Assembly (NCBI GenBank): GCA_002261195.1
Contig: MVBO01000088.1
Coordinates: 1 to 60,112 of the forward strand
From: Bifiguratus adelaidae
Taxonomy: Eukaryota > Mucoromycota > Endogonomycetes > Endogonales
Direction of reading: 5' to 3'
DNA: 60,112 bases
Shown: positions 1 to 9,331 of the stretch, piece by piece
How the letters are laid out: the number at the start of each line of letters is the position of its first letter
Numbering within the stretch: position 1 is the stretch's first letter
Position numbers and translations under genes: made by a program
The notes under the pieces: generated by a model
Database searches by the model: none
Told to the model about the DNA's origin: nothing
What the model saw: only the letters and a program-made list of their open reading frames with translations

Positions 1-39
1 AATAATTATACGTACCCGAAAGTGTGCCGTCACGTCCAG

Positions 40-46
40 TATAAAG
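40..46 (+). promoter_or_regulatory. TATA box of small zinc-knuckle unit 1
   Basis: A TATAAAG element lies 66 bp upstream of the ATG at 106. Other short Cys/His ORFs in this tract have TATA elements at nearly the same distance, which supports it as a core promoter. Inferred from sequence only. Confidence 0.55.
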
Positions 47-105
47 CCGCCAAAGAAATTTTCTGACTATTATCTCTTATTGCGCAGCAAGCCCAGTACA
101 AGAAC

Positions 106-264
106 ATGTCCAACACTCCAGCCAAACCTCAACAGGGCCGTCAGCGAAACCAGTCAACGTCAACTGGATGGCAGCAAGACAAGGACGGAACCACTCAAGC
201 CTCCAATTACTGCAAGCATTGTGGTCTCCAAGGCCACAGCACAAGAGGTCATGCCCACTCCTAA
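106..264 (+). CDS. Small zinc-knuckle-like peptide, 52 aa (unit 1)
   Basis: An uninterrupted 52-codon frame from the ATG at 106 to TAA. The N-terminal half is Gln/Asn/Ser-rich and basic. The C-terminal half carries CKHCGLQGHSTRGH, which matches the retroviral-type zinc knuckle spacing C-x2-C-x4-H-x4-C except that the last ligand is His. No signal peptide or membrane segment is visible. The TATA element at 40 sits 66 bp upstream, suggesting a real Pol II transcript. The protein is too short for a retrotransposon Gag and no reverse transcriptase or integrase follows. Function is unknown; the knuckle predicts zinc and possibly RNA or DNA binding. It could also be a remnant of a longer protein. 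Confidence 0.45.
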   Translation: MSNTPAKPQQGRQRNQSTSTGWQQDKDGTTQASNYCKHCGLQGHSTRGHAHS

Positions 265-426
265 CCCGAAATATGTGACATGTCAAGTCGGTGGATGTCG
301 GTAGGTGCAAGAGGTGGGAGTCGCTGAAGCAGAAGGAGTCATGTTGGGTTATCCTTGTCGAAGGATCCCGATCATTGCATCCGTGTACGCGTGGCGAAAT
401 TGACCACAATAGTGATTTCTATAGAA

Positions 427-434
427 TATAAAAG
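427..434 (+). promoter_or_regulatory. TATA box of small zinc-knuckle unit 2
   Basis: A consensus TATAAAAG lies 67 bp upstream of the ATG at 494, almost the same spacing as in unit 1. Confidence 0.6.
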
Positions 435-493
435 GGAGTGCGCACCTCCATTGAATATCCTCATCCATCTCTTCAGTGTCTCTTGCCAAAGCA

Positions 494-613
494 ATGCCTC
501 GCGGTCGTCGTCGGCCAAAGCTCTGCTCAATCTGCGGTACGAAAAACGACACCCACCACTGGAATTGTCCCAACGGAATGGAATTGAGGCATCCAAAAAT
601 GAATCGAACTTGA
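494..613 (+). CDS. Small zinc-knuckle-like peptide, 39 aa (unit 2)
   Basis: A 39-codon frame beginning MPRGRRRPK and ending in TGA at 611-613. A basic N-terminus is followed by CSICGTKNDTHHWNC, spacing C-x2-C-x6-H-x3-C, then Pro and a downstream Glu. The same pattern (C-x2-C-G-x-K-x4-H-x3-C-P-x3-E) recurs in the unit at 1925, so the two look homologous. A strong TATAAAAG lies 67 bp upstream. There is no signal peptide. The family is not one I recognise; the seen features are only the metal-ligand pattern and the basic tail. Alternatives are a spurious ORF or the first exon of a longer gene, but no good donor site is evident before the stop. Confidence 0.5.
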   Translation: MPRGRRRPKLCSICGTKNDTHHWNCPNGMELRHPKMNRT

Positions 614-979
614 GCTTCTGCAAGTGAGCTGCCCAAGCAAAAATTCGCGAAAAGGTCGACATCGGAAATTGGCATCAAATATCGGAACTGAATGCTCGTG
701 CAATCTACATACTGGCATTGTAGATCGAAGCTTACACTGTGCGTAGGATGTACCTTGTGATTTCCATACACTGTCCTGCAGCGATTTCCTTGCCATACTG
801 TCTCTTCGGGGTTGCAGCCATGACGTTCCTCACGTTCCGGTCAATGTTTCACCATGGCAAAAGAAATTGATGCCTGAGATGGCACGTAGCAAACCATATC
901 AGTGTCTGGATGTGACTGATCGTTTCCTACGCGTACAATATCCACGGTAATACCCTTCGTTCGTGCGACTTTGTTGAAC

Positions 980-986
980 TATAAGG
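980..986 (+). promoter_or_regulatory. TATA box of small Cys/His unit 3
   Basis: TATAAGG lies 76 bp upstream of the ATG at 1056, and 40 bp upstream of an alternative in-frame ATG at 1020. Confidence 0.4.
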
Positions 987-1055
987 CTATCGAGCGTTTG
1001 ACAATAAGGGAATGAAATTATGTCTCACGTTAGCCGGATTTCAGGTCAAGAAAGC

Positions 1056-1274
1056 ATGCCACCGAAAGCACCTACAAAAATAAACGCTCTGAAAGGCTAC
1101 GAGAACCTCGGTCGCCACTTTTGTCCTCACGAACGAATTCCGACGGACGCGACCGGGAGAAAGCCAAGCTCACCGTCAAGATCAGGCAGCTTATGTGAAG
1201 AATGTGCCCGACGACTTCATGAACACAAACCTGGGTATTGGCATGCAAAGGAGCGTAAATTTGCCGTGCAATAG
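1056..1274 (+). CDS. Small basic Cys/His peptide, 72 aa (unit 3)
   Basis: A 72-codon frame starting MPPKAPTK and ending in TAG. An in-frame ATG at 1020 would add 12 residues; 1056 is chosen because it keeps the TATA-to-ATG spacing seen in neighbouring units and starts with MP like units 2 and 4. It contains CPHE in the first half and CEECARRLHEH in the second half, so a CC-CHH type metal site is possible, but it does not match the C-x2-C-G-x-K pattern of units 2 and 4. The protein is Lys/Arg-rich with no signal peptide. Function unknown, and the ORF could be fortuitous. Confidence 0.35.
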   Translation: MPPKAPTKINALKGYENLGRHFCPHERIPTDATGRKPSSPSRSGSLCEECARRLHEHKPGYWHAKERKFAVQ

Positions 1275-1461
1275 GTCGTTCTCTGCATAGATTTCGCCGT
1301 GTGCGGATCAAGGCTAGCTCATGAGTAATACATGGTACACACTGACATTACTCAGCATGGAGGTTTTTGTGCTAATAATTGAACGATCAAATGGTCAGTT
1401 GCCGCATTATGCAATGCATATCATCACAACTTGCCATCCCCCTTGCTCCTCTTTGTGTTTC

Positions 1462-1584
1462 ATGGCCAAAAAGAGAGAATGTTTCTTCCGCAGCACGTGT
1501 TCACCATGGCACCAATGCTGCAGCTGCAGCCACGGAGTAAGAGATTCACCCAGCATCAGACTGAATCGACAATCGATGTTGTAA
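1462..1584 (+). CDS. Possible Cys-rich micropeptide, 40 aa
   Basis: A 40-codon frame starting MAKKRECFF and ending in TAA. It holds six Cys and two His, with the dense cluster CSPWHQCCSCSH in the middle. No TATA box is seen at the 66-76 bp spacing typical of its neighbours. It is listed because of the unusual Cys density and its position inside the small-peptide tract; chance cannot be excluded. Confidence 0.2.
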   Translation: MAKKRECFFRSTCSPWHQCCSCSHGVRDSPSIRLNRQSML

Positions 1585-1848
1585 CACGCCAAAGCAAGCT
1601 GCTCGGGCATGCTCTAGATGTGTCTACCGTTAAGGACCAAACGTGCTGGCAGAACAGAATACAAAAGCAATCGAGGCATACCGACGGGACAGTCTCGAGA
1701 CGCTCCGCCAATCCGTACACAAGGACGCGAATGCTGCATGATCCCGTAACACAAAATTACCTTGCACGCAGAAGAAAAATTTGCTCGAAGCGACTCGCGT
1801 CTTTCGCGTGCTCCGTCGCAGGAGAACCGGAGAACCACTACCTAACAA

Positions 1849-1854
1849 TATAAG
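1849..1854 (+). promoter_or_regulatory. TATA box of small zinc-knuckle unit 4
   Basis: TATAAG lies 76 bp upstream of the ATG at 1925. Confidence 0.4.
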
Positions 1855-1924
1855 CACGGCTTGAGTTCTGGCGTCGCTCCATTCTTCCTTTCTCTCACTT
1901 CGTTCACTTCAAGTTCAAATCGTG

Positions 1925-2048
1925 ATGCCTACTATTCAGGCACGCAAGATAGCATCCAAAATTCCCCGCATACAAAATCTGTCCATACTGCGGCGACAAA
2001 AGACCAAATCACATTAAGCCGTGTCCAGCTGTAATAGAAAGTCGTTGA
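1925..2048 (+). pseudogene. Frameshifted copy of the small zinc-knuckle peptide (unit 4)
   Basis: The ATG at 1925 opens MPTIQARKIASKIP. One base later, in the next frame, the sequence reads YKICPYCGDKRPNHIKPC and then P-A-V-I-E-S-R before a TGA at 2046-2048. The two halves are joined if one C of the CCCC run near 1963-1966 is ignored, giving about 40 residues with the same length, MP start and C-x2-C-G-x-K-x4-H-x3-C-P pattern as unit 2. The zinc frame has an upstream TAG and no ATG of its own. So this is either a 1-bp-disabled copy or a sequencing error in the C run. Confidence 0.45.
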
Positions 2049-3307
2049 TCCAGCACATATATTTGAATATATGTACATACACCTTCAATATAGGCTCCAT
2101 CTGCATCTTCCGTTTCTGTTGTTACCAGACTACACGCCACTTGAAAGATCGCATCTGCCTTGGGCGTGTCTCGTGTCTTCACAGCTGAACGGCAATGGCC
2201 AGCCATAGGCAAAATCCGGCATTTCCTGTTTGGGACATTTGTTCGCGGCGTGTCGGTGAACGCGCTTGTTTCATAAGATAGGCTTCCTGAAAAGCTTTTC
2301 TTCATGCACTTGCACACGGCATGCATGATTGGATGGACGAGGTCGGTCCTTGCAGATAATCGACATATACCACTTGCTTCCATTGCTTGCTGAACCCAAG
2401 TAAGAATCAAATCAACACCCTTCAGCGACATTGACTGAGGACATCGATGGTTCGCAAAATGTCAACCCCGCATTGAATTAACAGCTCATGACTAAACTAT
2501 CGTCCGCTACCATCTATTCGCACCGCAAAGTGTCTTCGCCGGCAAGCAAGCATGTAGGCAGGAAGGATTCAAGGGGGAGTAACACTTCAACCACAAACCA
2601 TGTGGCATATGTCTCCAGCTCTCCACACAATACATAGGACGGCTTCGGTGTCTCCGAGATCAAACAGAGCTACAAGTCACAAGCACGAGCTCCGTTACGA
2701 CGTCATTAACGTCATCCAAGCGCAATGCGATATCTCGAAGAGGTCCTGTGCAGAACAAAGCTTGCCGGATCCCGGACCGACAATATTGTGCGACCGCAAT
2801 AGGAGAGTTTTCTCATACTTGCAGTACGAAACGAGCGCACGCACCCCGCCAAATATCCTGCGCTACACCCATAACCAGCTACACTATCAATGTGGGCCGC
2901 GGCGATTCCGGCAAATTTTCAATGTGCCGCCGCAACACCAACGTGGCCGTCAGGGACGCCCTTCTAGAACTCTCAAACACCGTCTTCAAAACGAATTTTC
3001 AAGATGGTTTTAAACTGAAAGTACGTCGAAACAAGCGCAGCCCAAATACAAAGGCAACGCTCTTCTGGTGCACCGTATATTCAATGCTTTCTCGTCCGAT
3101 CAATTAGCACCGCAGTGAACAAGTGCTCGTCGACAAGCGCGAGGCTTCAAGTCAAGGATGGTAGTAGGGTATCCCATTGTTCATTGTGTCAACGACAATT
3201 TCGTTGGTCATCACATTTAATCACGTGTCAAATGTCCCACGCTGAACTTGAAAAGCGTAATCGTCTTTTCCTTCTCACTTCTCTACCTCTTACTCTTGTT
3301 ATTGACC
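2049..3307. other. Gene-poor stretch upstream of the SDR gene
   Basis: No convincing gene. Plus-strand frames at 2600-3107 stay open for 119-137 codons but have no recognisable domain. A frame at about 3160-3240 reads HCSLCQRQFRWSSHLITC (C-x2-C-x8-H-x3-C), loosely like the small zinc peptides, but has no ATG. A CACGTG at 3222-3227 is the most plausible regulatory site for the gene starting at 3308. Confidence 0.4.
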
Positions 3308-4255
3308 ATGGATCAAGCTGCTCGTCGTTTGGATGCTATCTCATCACACTTGAACACTCAAACATGCTCTGGCAATTATCCCAAGGGATTGTTGGCCGGT
3401 GAGGTGGCTATCATCACCGGTTCGGGGTAAGTGTTTTGAGTTGACTGGGCAGAGTGCCTGGAGCGTTTTATTGATGTCTATTATAGCCAAGGTATCGGTC
3501 GTTCTGCTGCTATTCTTTTCGCCAAGGAAGGTGCTTACGTTGTGGTGACCGACGTTGACGCTTCCAAGTCGGATGCTGTTGCTCAGGAAATCACATCCCA
3601 AGGGCTCTCGGCCATCTCTATTCCCGGCGATGTTATGGATCCCGCTTTCCCCGAGAAGCTTGTGGAGGGTGCCGTTGCCAAGTTTGGCCGTCTGAATCAT
3701 ATTGTTAACAATGCCGGTTTCACCTACGATGGCATGCTTCACAAAACGACCGACAAGCAATGGGACATGATGCTCACTGTTCACAACACGGCGCCTTTCC
3801 GCATCATTCGCGCTGCTGCCAAGCACCTCCGAAAGCAAGATGGTGCCAACAAGTGTATCGTCAATATTTCCTCCACCTCCGGTCTTCACGGCAATATAGG
3901 ACAGGCCAACTATGCCACGGCCAAGGCTGGTGTGGTCGGTCTGACCAAGACAGTGGCCAAGGAATGGGGTGCTTTTGGTGTCCGATGCAATACCGTCGCG
4001 TTTGGCTGGATTGAGACCCGCTTGACTGCTGCCAAAGAAAGCGGTGCCGTCATGGAGGTTGACGGCAGGAAGATCGCGCTAGGTATTCCCACGGGCAACC
4101 GAAAGCCTGGTGCTGCCACAGCTTACGCTGATATACCACTTCAACGCAGCGGCAAGCCTGATGAGGCCGCCGGTGGCATCCTCGCCATGTGCTCTCCCTT
4201 CGCCTCCTACATTTCCGGACATACCTTGGAAGTCACGGGGGGGCGCGGCATCTAA
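3308..4255 (+). CDS. Classical short-chain dehydrogenase/reductase (FabG-like)
   Basis: Two exons, 3308-3426 and 3487-4255, split by a 60 bp GTAAGT...TAG intron, give 295 aa. The N-terminal Rossmann motif TGSGQGIG is reconstituted across the splice junction, which confirms it. Further hallmarks are the NNAG motif after the fourth strand, the catalytic Ser in ISSTSG, and Y-A-T-A-K as the YxxxK pair. The C-terminus has the usual SGHTLEVTGG. An unusual stretch of roughly 40 residues between the substrate loop and the last strand resembles SDRs annotated as 3-oxoacyl-ACP reductase or hydroxysteroid dehydrogenase-like. About 34 residues precede the Rossmann fold and there is no clear signal. NAD(P)(H)-dependent alcohol/ketone oxidoreduction is expected; the substrate cannot be read from sequence. 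Confidence 0.9.
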
Positions 4256-4296
4256 ATGACCTGTTTGTGTAGCTTCAAAGGCCGTGCAAGTGAAAA

Positions 4297-4302
4297 AATA
4301 AA
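4297..4302 (+). terminator. Poly(A) signal after SDR gene
   Basis: AATAAA lies 42 bp after the SDR stop codon. Confidence 0.5.
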
Positions 4303-4384
4303 AAGGGACAAAGGCGACATGTATTACCCCTTCCTTCTATCTACAAGTGTCCGACATTCTTCTTCATTCTCTTCCATTGCCGCT

Positions 4385-4990
4385 TCACTGATTCAAGTTC
4401 AGGTGAGCCGTTTGATCCGCTGTAGCTCCCATTTCTGACATGGCCATCCACTTGGCCGCTACTTCAGGCGACAAGGACAAATGCGTCGTCATCGGTTGGG
4501 TACTCGTCACGCCTTCCAATCCCGGCACAATGTATATCTCACCGCCCACACGGTTTTGAACCCGTTGTCGATAATCACCTCCATGATGTGTTTGTTCAAT
4601 CTCGGCTAAGCGGACCTGGTTGCAGAGCGCCAGGTACTCGGTCCCAATGATTGTGTACTGGTCCGGTCCACAAAAGCGGGCGTATTCAAGGCCGATGATG
4701 GCTGAAGTCGTCAAGCCGTCTCGGACGAGGTTGGTCGGTGATTGTCCGGTGAGTTTGGAGGTGTTGCGGCGGAGGGTTTGTGTGGTGGCAAGGGCGAGCC
4801 ATGGATCCAGGTCGCCAAATAGACGAAATAGGGCAAGAGAAGAGTGTTCAAGAATTAGAATGTACAAGTGAGGGTGAATACATAGGGTAGGCGGGGTGGT
4901 GATCGGGGCGTGAGGCAGAGTGGGAAGGAGGTGGTGAAGGGAAGAGGTGAGGTGAGACTGCGACGACGGTAGGGTCGGCAACTTAGACAT
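4385..4990 (-). CDS. Hypothetical protein, 201 aa
   Basis: A single open frame on the minus strand. I chose the ATG at 4990 (MSKLPTLPSS); the frame stays open to 5089, which would add 33 residues. The first third is rich in Leu, Pro, His and Thr. The middle (roughly residues 45-125) is hydrophobic and regular, with segments such as LYILILEHSSLALFRLFGDL and IIGLEYARFCGPDQYTIIG, suggesting a helical fold. The C-terminal 60 residues are polar. No catalytic motif or known family was recognised. It lies tail to tail with the SDR gene (129 bp between stops) and downstream of the P450 reductase gene on the same strand. Confidence 0.55.
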   Translation of the reverse strand: MSKLPTLPSSQSHLTSSLHHLLPTLPHAPITTPPTLCIHPHLYILILEHSSLALFRLFGDLDPWLALATTQTLRRNTSKLTGQSPTNLVRDGLTTSAIIGLEYARFCGPDQYTIIGTEYLALCNQVRLAEIEQTHHGGDYRQRVQNRVGGEIYIVPGLEGVTSTQPMTTHLSLSPEVAAKWMAMSEMGATADQTAHLNLNQ

Positions 4991-5213
4991 GTGTTGACAA
5001 GGGTGACAGATTGACAAGTGACGATTCAATTTTGTGCCGATCGGAATTCTTTGGTTGGATCCCGATCGGCGTTCGATTTTAGAGCGCAAGTAGAATGTGT
5101 GGAGAGATGGAGGGATGCAAAAGATGATGATGAACGCATGGACTGTTGTAAACGTTAACGTTTCAAAAACACAAATTATCTATGTATGATACAAACGAGA
5201 AAGCAAAATGCAT

Positions 5214-7627
5214 CTATGACCACACATCTTCTTGATAACGACCGCGACCTCGGAGATTCTTGACGAAAGCGGTAGCCTTGTCTTCTGATAATCCACCAAG
5301 CTCTTTGGCCATGTTGATGAATTCATTTTGCACGTCTTTCGCCATGTTCTTGGCATCACCGCACACATAGACATAGGCACCCTTTTGAAGCATTTCCCAG
5401 ACTTCCTGAGCTTGTTCCTTGAGGCGATGTTGCACATAAACCTTGTGGGATGGGTCGTCACGAGAGAAGGCGGTGATGATTCGCGATCCTTGAGGATCGT
5501 TGGCTTCGTTGAGTTTGCCAAAGTACTCTAGCCATTCGCCCTTGTACATGAAATCTTCGGCTTCAAGACGGCAGCCAAAGAAGAGGAGGGTTTTGCCAAC
5601 CTCCTTGCCCTCTGCCTTTTGGGCAGCTCGTTCTTGGATGAATCCACGGAATGGGGCAACACCGGTACCAGGACCCACCATGATGATAGGAAGGCCAACA
5701 TTACGGGGAAGTTTGAAATTGGAATGACGAATGTGAACGGGAACCCGTTGAGGTTGATTGCCGCTTGGAGCATACTCGCCTTTGGGCCCATCAATGTGGT
5801 AGGCAGGCAGAGAGTCCACGGCCATGTTGGAGCTCTTGGCATGGATGTACCAGAGATAGTTGGTGCCTACACCATAGACAGTGCGATCGGGGAAGTCGGG
5901 CGTCTGATATTGCAAAACAACTGCAGTAACATGGACAGTGTCGGGATGGACCTTGGAAGAGGAAGAGATGGAGTAGTAGCGAGGTTGCAAGCGGGAGATG
6001 GACTCGACAATCTCGGCAAACGGAATGTTGTAGACGTACTCTTCGGGTTCTCCGGCAATCCTTGCAGCCTGCTTGAGGAATTCACCAATGGAAGGAGCAT
6101 TCTCAGTGACCTTCTCTCGATAATAATCCTTGTCACTGCCAATCTTGGTCATGATTTCCTTAGTTTTGCCAGTAGCGTAATGTGCAAAAGCGGCTACCGT
6201 TTGACGAGATGGAGGCGCGGAGATATCCAGGTAGTGACGCAAGATTGTGCGATAGGTGGTGGGTGCTGGGAATGGACTTTGCTTGCTGGCGGTGGGATCA
6301 GTGCTCTTGACCATGACCACGGTGTCCAGCTTATCCTTCAAGCCAAGCGCTTCGGCGCATAGGTTGACAGCTGGCTCCGAGTTGACAGGCCAGATAGCAA
6401 TATGATCACCAGTCTGGTAGGTCATGCCAGATCCTTTGATGCTAATCTCGCCGTGTATGCAATGGCGCTCACCGGCCTCAAACACATCGCGCGTCACAAT
6501 GGGTGCGGCGAAAGGATTCTTGGCATCATGGACAGGCTTGACGGTGCCGGTTGCGATCGATCGTCGTCTCTCGGCGAGTTCGCCGAAATAGGTTTTTTCG
6601 GGAGCAGAGACCAATTCCTCAATACTGAATGCAGGATCGGTGTTTCTCGCAGCGTTCTCGTCAACTCCCATGGCATCGGCAACAGATTGCCACATTTGAT
6701 CCTTCCATCCCAGGAAATCCTCCTCCAAAGAACCGTCATCGTCACCTTCACCGCGCTCAAAGATGCGCGTTGCACCCAGAGCAGACAATTTAGCGTCGAC
6801 AGTGCGAGCTACGGCGTTGTAATGCTCATAGGTTTTGTTACCAAGACCGAAAATAACATAGCGAAGGTTGCTGAGGGGCTTTTCAGAATCCTCAGCCTCA
6901 TCGGTTTTGGAGAATTCGGGATGCTCATCTTGTGTCAAGAGCTCCCAGAAATCGACGGCATTATCGGTAGGTTCACCCTCACCATAGGTGGCAAGCACAA
7001 AGAAGGCCAAATATTCTTGAGGAAGGGTGTCGAGATGGGTCATGTCATATTCTTCAATGTCGGCCACCATGGTCTTGAGACCGAACTTTTGCGTTGCTTC
7101 CTTGGCCAGACGAGCGGCATAGTCTTCGGCAGTGCCCGTTTGTGAACCGTAAAAGAAGATGGTGTTACGACCCTAACAACGTGTCAGTCAATCCCAAAAT
7201 GGAAGTCAGCACGGACAAATCAGCTGAAAGTTGGTTGGCCTGGCTGCCCGCTTCCCCATCGAGGTGCGGTGAGCAACATCGGCCATCGGCACAAGGCTAA
7301 AACCTCTGACCAGACACAACCTAGCACCAGGGCGAGGGGCGCATGCCCTATCGCCCATCATCGACCAAGATTACTCACCTGTTCCTTCATCTTCTTTACG
7401 AAATTGCGACCGTCTTGTGTGGAAGCAACTCCGTTGGCCTTTGTAGCAGATGTATTGCTAGCCGCATAGCGAGGCGACACCTGATTAGCCTTGACCGTGG
7501 TAGTCGACCCTCTAAGAAGCCCCATCAATTGATTCCGACACACCCACGCCACGGTTCCAAGCCCTATCGTCCCGAGAACGACAAGGTCAAGTGTATCCAA
7601 GAGCGGTGCTTGAAGATGGGGAGACAT
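5214..7627 (-). CDS. NCP1: NADPH-cytochrome P450 reductase
   Basis: Exon 1 is 7627-7379 and exon 2 is 7172-5214, separated by a 206 bp intron with GTGAGT donor and TAG acceptor; the product is 735 aa. A single N-terminal membrane segment (about residues 12-30) anchors it to the ER. The FMN domain follows, with GSQTGTAE immediately after the splice junction and YGEGEPTDNA. The FAD domain has RYYSISSS, and the NADPH domain has GPGTGVAPFRGF and CRxxDED-like elements. It ends in DVWS, the conserved C-terminus with the aromatic residue that stacks on FAD. It passes electrons from NADPH to P450s, so the P450 at 35.9-37.9 kb is a potential client. Length and all cofactor motifs are normal. Confidence 0.96.
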
Positions 7628-7966
7628 GTTCTGATCACCAAGTGCGTCTATCGTAAGAATGTAGGGTTATATGCAAACGTCGCTAACCGGCGTTGCAGTG
7701 TCTAAGGATATAGGGGTGCACGCGGATGAGCAAGCGATGGTAACCCGCAAGTGATGCAAAAGGGGTTGCAAGGTATTAGCGAATAAGAAGAGGAGGCAAG
7801 TGTAAAGTGAAAAGCGAGATTAGAAAGAGATGCGCACAGAGGAGAGAGAGCAAGAGGGAAAGGAAAAGGGATGCGCTTCTCTTATAATCCTATCGGAACA
7901 CGGAAAAATTGGGGTGCCGAAACATTGTGGCTAAATGCGTCAAAGGGTCCGTCGGGCTTGCATGCA
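7628..7966. promoter_or_regulatory. Promoter region of the P450 reductase gene
   Basis: 339 bp between the start of NCP1 and the stop of the UBTD1-like gene. It contains a purine-rich run (AGAAGAGG, GGAGAGAGAG) that reads as a pyrimidine tract on the transcribed strand, typical of fungal TSS regions. No ORF of note. Confidence 0.4.
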
Positions 7967-9005
7967 TTATTTGGAATGAATGAGGGCTTGAATGACACCC
8001 CGTTTGGGTATTCTGACATGTCCTTTCTCTACGCCGCCTTCATAGCCTTCTTCCTTGGTTTCAGTGATAGGGATTAATTTAAACTTGTCTTCTAAGAGAC
8101 GTCCTAGATAGATAAATCGAATAGTATGGGTCTTGGGAGATAGAGTGGGAAGTGAAGTACGTGTGGAAAGATCGGATACTGAAAACAGTCGCTTGCGGAG
8201 TTGAGCGATCGTTTGTGGGGAAGAGGGGGATGAGGGAAGAGTGAAGGGTAGATCGACGCCGGTGGATAGACGAATGAGAATGGGAAAAGTGAATTCTGAG
8301 TTGGCTGTCGATAGAGGAGAGGTTGCGATGGAAGCGAGTGCTGGACGTGACATCTCGGTTATGATAGTATCGTTGCTGGCAGAGGGTACAATAAGGTTCA
8401 TTTGACTTGTGTCTTTGGCTCCGTCTTCGTCCTCACGTTGTGCTGGGCCTTCATCTTGTATGAGATTCGTTGGGGGCACCAGGCAGTAGATGGGAATGAC
8501 ATAACGATTGCCGCGTTCTACCATGACTTGAGTAAAAGGACGTCGGAAGAGGATCGTACTTACCATCATAGCAGCCTTCCGTAAGGTTACCTGTCGGAAT
8601 GGTGATACCGCTTGCATCCAGGATGGATTGAGCCAGCTTTGTATCTTGTGCTTCGCATGCAGCTCGGAGAGCTTGCCAAATTTCGGAGCGGCCCTAAAGA
8701 TCGCAGCGTTGAGGCTTAGGAGGTAGAAAAGAACGGTATCGCACATACCTCATACGATGGCGCGGTATCCCAAAAGGCGTCTCGCTGTGATTGTAGTTGG
8801 CCAGTGGTAACGGGAGCTGGAGCAGTCCACTTTAGCTGTCGTAAGCTCAGCGGCAAGTTGCCTTGATATGCCAACGACGGGTTAGATTTGCCAAGCTTGC
8901 ACTCTAAAGAAGTCAGTACTCACCTCCTTGTGCAATAATTTGCATATTACGCACAGCTATTCCCTCGCCTTCCTCCTCCTCCGGCTGTGAGCTGCAGCAA
9001 CCCAT
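7967..9005 (-). CDS. UBTD1/UBTD2-like ubiquitin-domain protein, N-myristoylation signal
   Basis: Four exons (9005-8924, 8903-8749, 8693-8564, 8517-7967) give 305 aa; every junction is GT-AG and keeps frame. The start [12 protein letters not shown] has a Gly2 plus two adjacent Cys, a textbook N-myristoylation/palmitoylation signal. Next comes the UBTD helical domain with [38 protein letters not shown] and [15 protein letters not shown], followed by P-P-T-N-L. After an acidic linker the C-terminus has a ubiquitin-like fold with [10 protein letters not shown] and [12 protein letters not shown]. In animals UBTD proteins bind E2/E3 enzymes of the UBE2D class. A membrane-tethered adaptor role is inferred. 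It shares a 326 bp divergent promoter with RPL36. Confidence 0.88.
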
Positions 9006-9232
9006 GGTGACGAATGCGACAAGGTAGTGAAAATCCTCAAGCTAGTCGACCGATGCTCACCCGCAACAATAGCAATGCACGACACCCGCGATAGAGGAAT
9101 ATCAGAAATGTGCGTTTGAAAAGCGGGAGAGTCCCCAAAGATAACACTTGCAGCCAACCGTAGCTCTAGAGCGCACGCTGTTCGTTTCCTCCGAGACATA
9201 AAGAGAAGTGCGTGACACAAAGCATGTGACTT

Positions 9233-9246
9233 AAATCACGTGATTT
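9233..9246. promoter_or_regulatory. 14-bp palindrome centred on CACGTG in the UBTD1-like/RPL36 divergent promoter
   Basis: AAATCACGTGATTT is a perfect palindrome, 86 bp upstream of the RPL36 ATG and 228 bp from the UBTD1-like start. CACGTG is the core bound by bHLH factors such as Cbf1 (established knowledge). It probably serves the ribosomal protein gene, possibly both. Confidence 0.6.
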
Positions 9247-9331
9247 GAGATTGCCTGGGTGGCTGGGGCGCTATAACGTGCAAAGGCGACGATTTGCGTC
9301 CTTCTTTCTCTGCATCCATTCGATTATCGCA

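Noticed and set aside
2009-2431. 140-codon minus-strand ORF
   Set aside because: No domain, no TATA box, and it overlaps the end of unit 4 on the other strand.
2600-3107. Overlapping 137- and 119-codon plus-strand ORFs
   Set aside because: No motif; two open frames over the same DNA suggest composition rather than coding.
3115-3402. Zinc-like HCSLC...H...C frame upstream of the SDR start
   Set aside because: No ATG or TATA at the family spacing, and it overlaps the SDR first exon; kept only as a weak resemblance.
5619-6362. 247-codon plus-strand ORF inside NCP1 (and another at 6402-7145)
   Set aside because: Antisense shadows of the strongly supported P450 reductase exon; no recognisable protein features.
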